6,421 nt of DNA from Myxococcota bacterium. Its GTDB lineage: Bacteria; Myxococcota; Polyangia; GCA-2747355; JAKLHH01. The notes beneath the pieces are model-generated. The model ran no database searches. It was not told where the DNA came from and saw only the letters and a program-made list of their open reading frames with translations. The first letter of the stretch is position 1. The number at the start of each line of letters is the position of its first letter. The stretch lies in the NCBI GenBank assembly GCA_022710245.1, contig JAKLHH010000456.1, positions 1 to 6,421 on the forward strand. Reading direction: 5' to 3'. A program made the position numbers and the translations under genes. Shown here in pieces: positions 4,697 through 6,421 of the stretch.

Positions 4697-5695
4697 ATGC
4701 ACCGAGCCTTCCTCCTCCTCCTCTCGCTCCTGGCCCCCGGCTGCAGCGGCAGCGTGACGCAGGTCCTGGTCGTGGCCCACCTCGACGGCTCGCTGGCGAT
4801 TGACCAGCTGGAGCTCGGGCTGCGGGGTCCGGCCCGCAGCTTCCCCTCCGCGCGGCGACCAGAGCTCGCGTCGAGCTCTTCGCTCGCCGATCCGCAGTCG
4901 GTGGTGCTGCTGCTCGGGGACGAGCTCGCGGGGCAGGGGCTGACAGTCACCGTCGACGGGCTCCGTCGCGGCGTGAGCGTGGCGAGAGCGGAGGCCGGCT
5001 TCGTCCCGCAGCGAGCCGCCAGCGTGTCCGCCGAGGTCTGGCTGGGGCGGTCTCGGGACGGCGGCCTCGATGCGCCCCGTGACGCGGGGCGCGAGCCGGG
5101 ACCGGCCGTCGACGTGCGGCTCGAGAAGGGCACCTGCTCGCCGAACGCCTTCCTGGGCTGTCAGGGGAGCGTGCTCCAGCGCTGCAGTACCTCCGGGGGC
5201 GAGGTCGTCAAGGAAGACTGCCAGCCGTTCGTCTGCAACTCAGCCGCTGGCCGATGCAACGAGTGCGCGATCGCTGCCGCGGCGGTCTGCAGCGGCAGCA
5301 GCCTCGTCGAGTGCAGCGCGGACGGCCTGAAGAAGACCACCGCTTGCCTGCTCGGCTGCGCCGCTGGCGCTTGCTGCGTCGACGCGGACCAGGACAGTGT
5401 CACCACCTGCGCGGGTGACTGCGACGACGCCGAGCCGAACGTCTACCCGAAACAGACCGCCTTCTTCTCGACGGCCACGAAGAAGGGGAGCTTTGACTAC
5501 AACTGCGACCAGCTGGAGGACAAGGAGGTGAGCACGCTCGTCAGCTGCGTCCGGCTGGGCGCGAGCTGTGAGGGTAGCGGCTGGCAGGGCTCGGTGCCCG
5601 GCTGCGGCGTGCAGGGGGTCTTCATCAGCTGCAAGCCGTCCGGGCCAAGCTCCTGCTCGCACGACCAGAGTCAGAAGGCACAGGGGTGCCGGTAG
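4697..5695 (+). CDS. Lipoprotein C: paralogue with an extra N-terminal beta-rich domain and a shortened metal loop
   Basis: The 332-residue protein starts at 4697, which gives a compact signal peptide (MHRAFLLLLSLLAPGC, Cys16). The lipobox LAPGC is slightly non-standard because of Pro at -2. The in-frame ATG at 4640 would add 19 residues ahead of this signal and is less likely. Residues 17-118 form a domain absent from lipoproteins A and B, with alternating hydrophobic strands (TQVLVVAHL, IDQLELGL, LTVTVDGL, ASVSAEVWL), probably a small beta-sandwich. A short Asp/Arg/Pro linker follows. From Cys147 the protein carries the same 22-Cys order as its paralogues, but the metal segment is compact: VDADQDS (228-234), then TTCAGDCDD (236-244). 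This resembles the short MopE-type variant DxDGDG...CxGDCDD, with Gly to Gln and Gly to Ser changes in the loop. FDYNCD (266-271) is retained. It is the last gene of the operon, 68 bp after lipoprotein B. Confidence 0.88.
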   Translation: MHRAFLLLLSLLAPGCSGSVTQVLVVAHLDGSLAIDQLELGLRGPARSFPSARRPELASSSSLADPQSVVLLLGDELAGQGLTVTVDGLRRGVSVARAEAGFVPQRAASVSAEVWLGRSRDGGLDAPRDAGREPGPAVDVRLEKGTCSPNAFLGCQGSVLQRCSTSGGEVVKEDCQPFVCNSAAGRCNECAIAAAAVCSGSSLVECSADGLKKTTACLLGCAAGACCVDADQDSVTTCAGDCDDAEPNVYPKQTAFFSTATKKGSFDYNCDQLEDKEVSTLVSCVRLGASCEGSGWQGSVPGCGVQGVFISCKPSGPSSCSHDQSQKAQGCR

Positions 5696-5751
5696 CCGAC
5701 AGGTCACACGATCGGGCAGAGCGGCGGGCGGTCGGGCTCGAGCGCTGATCG
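5696..5751. other. Convergent intergenic region
   Basis: A 56-bp gap separates two genes that end tail to tail. GGTAGC (5691-5696) and GCTACC (5751-5756) are inverted copies that include the two stop codons, and GCTCGAGC (5736-5743) is a small palindrome. Neither makes a convincing bidirectional terminator, and there is no T- or A-run. Confidence 0.4.
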
Positions 5752-6421
5752 CTACCCGGCGCGCAGCTCGTGCAGCGCGAGCTCCGGCGGGCAGTGCAGG
5801 CGCGCCGGCAGCCCCGAGAAGCCGAGCCCCGCCGAGGTGTAGCCCTGCATGGCGCCGAGGCGCCAGCGCCCCTTGGTCAGCCCCCGCGGGCAGCGCGCGT
5901 CGGAGTAGAGGGTGATCCCACCCGGCAGGCAGAGCTGGCCAGCGTGGGTGTGGCCCGTCAGGTAGAGCGCGATCCCGGCCCGCGCCAGCTCCTCGGCGAG
6001 CTCCGGCGAGTGGACCAGCGCGAGGCGGAGCGCCTCCGCCGGCACCGAGGCGAGCGCGCTCGAGAGGTCATGCGTGCCGAAGAAGTGCGGGTCGTCGAGG
6101 CCGACGAGCCAGAGCTCGTCGCCCCCACGACGGAGCGGCACCGCCTCGTTGAGCAGCACCCGCACGCCCGCGCGCTCCAGGTAGGGGACCAGCTCGATCA
6201 CGTCGTGGTTGCCGAGGACGCCGTAGACCCCGAGCTCGCAGCGCAGCGCCGGGGCGAGCGCCGCCACCTCGTCCGCGACGCGCAGGTAGTCCCCGTGGCT
6301 GCGGAAGCGGAAGTCGCCGGTGATGACACAGAGGTCGAAGGCGAGCCCCTCGATCGCCCGCGCGAAGTGGCGGCCGAGCGGCGGGACCTGCGGGTGCTGG
6401 CAGTCGAGGTGCAGGTCCGAG
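5752..6421 (-). CDS. YkuE-type metallophosphoesterase (5'-truncated at window edge)
   Basis: Reading from the right edge, 222 residues are visible and the frame stays open to position 6420, so the GTG at 6267 is internal. All core motifs of the calcineurin-like phosphoesterase fold are present in order, numbered from the window edge: SDLHL (residues 1-5; D2 and H4), TGDF (34-37), GNHD (70-73), VHSPE (136-140) and GHTHAGQ (156-162). These supply the His, Asp and Asn ligands of a dinuclear metal centre. The late segment GLGFSGLPARLHCPPELAL, rich in Gly and Pro, is typical of the YkuE branch, whose members are often membrane-anchored or exported and hydrolyse phosphoester bonds, with undecaprenyl pyrophosphate or lipid-A-type substrates suggested for some. 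The substrate here cannot be read from the sequence. By comparison with the family, perhaps 50-80 N-terminal residues lie outside the window. It is convergent with the lipoprotein operon and probably independent of it. Confidence 0.9.
   Translation of the reverse strand, partial: SDLHLDCQHPQVPPLGRHFARAIEGLAFDLCVITGDFRFRSHGDYLRVADEVAALAPALRCELGVYGVLGNHDVIELVPYLERAGVRVLLNEAVPLRRGGDELWLVGLDDPHFFGTHDLSSALASVPAEALRLALVHSPELAEELARAGIALYLTGHTHAGQLCLPGGITLYSDARCPRGLTKGRWRLGAMQGYTSAGLGFSGLPARLHCPPELALHELRAG

Overview
The window is very GC-rich and reads like a chromosome of a Myxococcota (formerly delta-proteobacterial) bacterium. The best marker is the C-terminus of the large protein at 1372-3867. 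It ends with a Gly-Cys-Gly-Cys motif, a short hydrophobic helix and an Arg cluster, which is the MYXO-CTERM sorting signal known from that phylum. Cys-rich lipoproteins with a MopE-type metal-binding motif and a sigma-54 activator-type Fis domain fit the same group.

Layout: (1) 1-224, the C-terminal end of a regulator with a Fis-type helix-turn-helix, most likely a sigma-54 enhancer-binding protein. (2) 225-421, an intergenic region with a dense dyad-symmetric site (249-273), a candidate -24/-12 promoter (369-384) and a strong ribosome binding site. (3) 422-5695, four co-directional genes that look like one operon: lipoprotein A (422-1318), a six-domain CARDB surface protein with MYXO-CTERM (1372-3867), lipoprotein B (3864-4628, start/stop overlap ATGA) and lipoprotein C (4697-5695). 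(4) 5752-6421, a convergent, 5'-truncated metallophosphoesterase of the YkuE type, probably unrelated to the operon.

The centre of interest is the operon. Lipoproteins A, B and C are paralogues sharing the same 22 cysteines in the same order, with almost identical spacing (13 + 3 + 6). Only the metal-binding segment and the N-terminal tether differ. They flank a protein with six adhesion-like beta-sandwich domains, five of which have four cysteines. Everything in the operon carries an export signal, so the products probably act together on the cell surface or in the outer membrane, perhaps as a Ca2+-stabilised, disulfide-rich adhesive or matrix assembly. That role is an inference.

Regulation: a sigma-54-type activator gene, a palindromic candidate enhancer about 137 bp upstream of the predicted start, and a -24/-12 candidate with correct spacing form a plausible self-contained regulatory circuit for the surface operon. 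No RNA genes, insertion sequences, CRISPR arrays or clear intrinsic terminators were seen.
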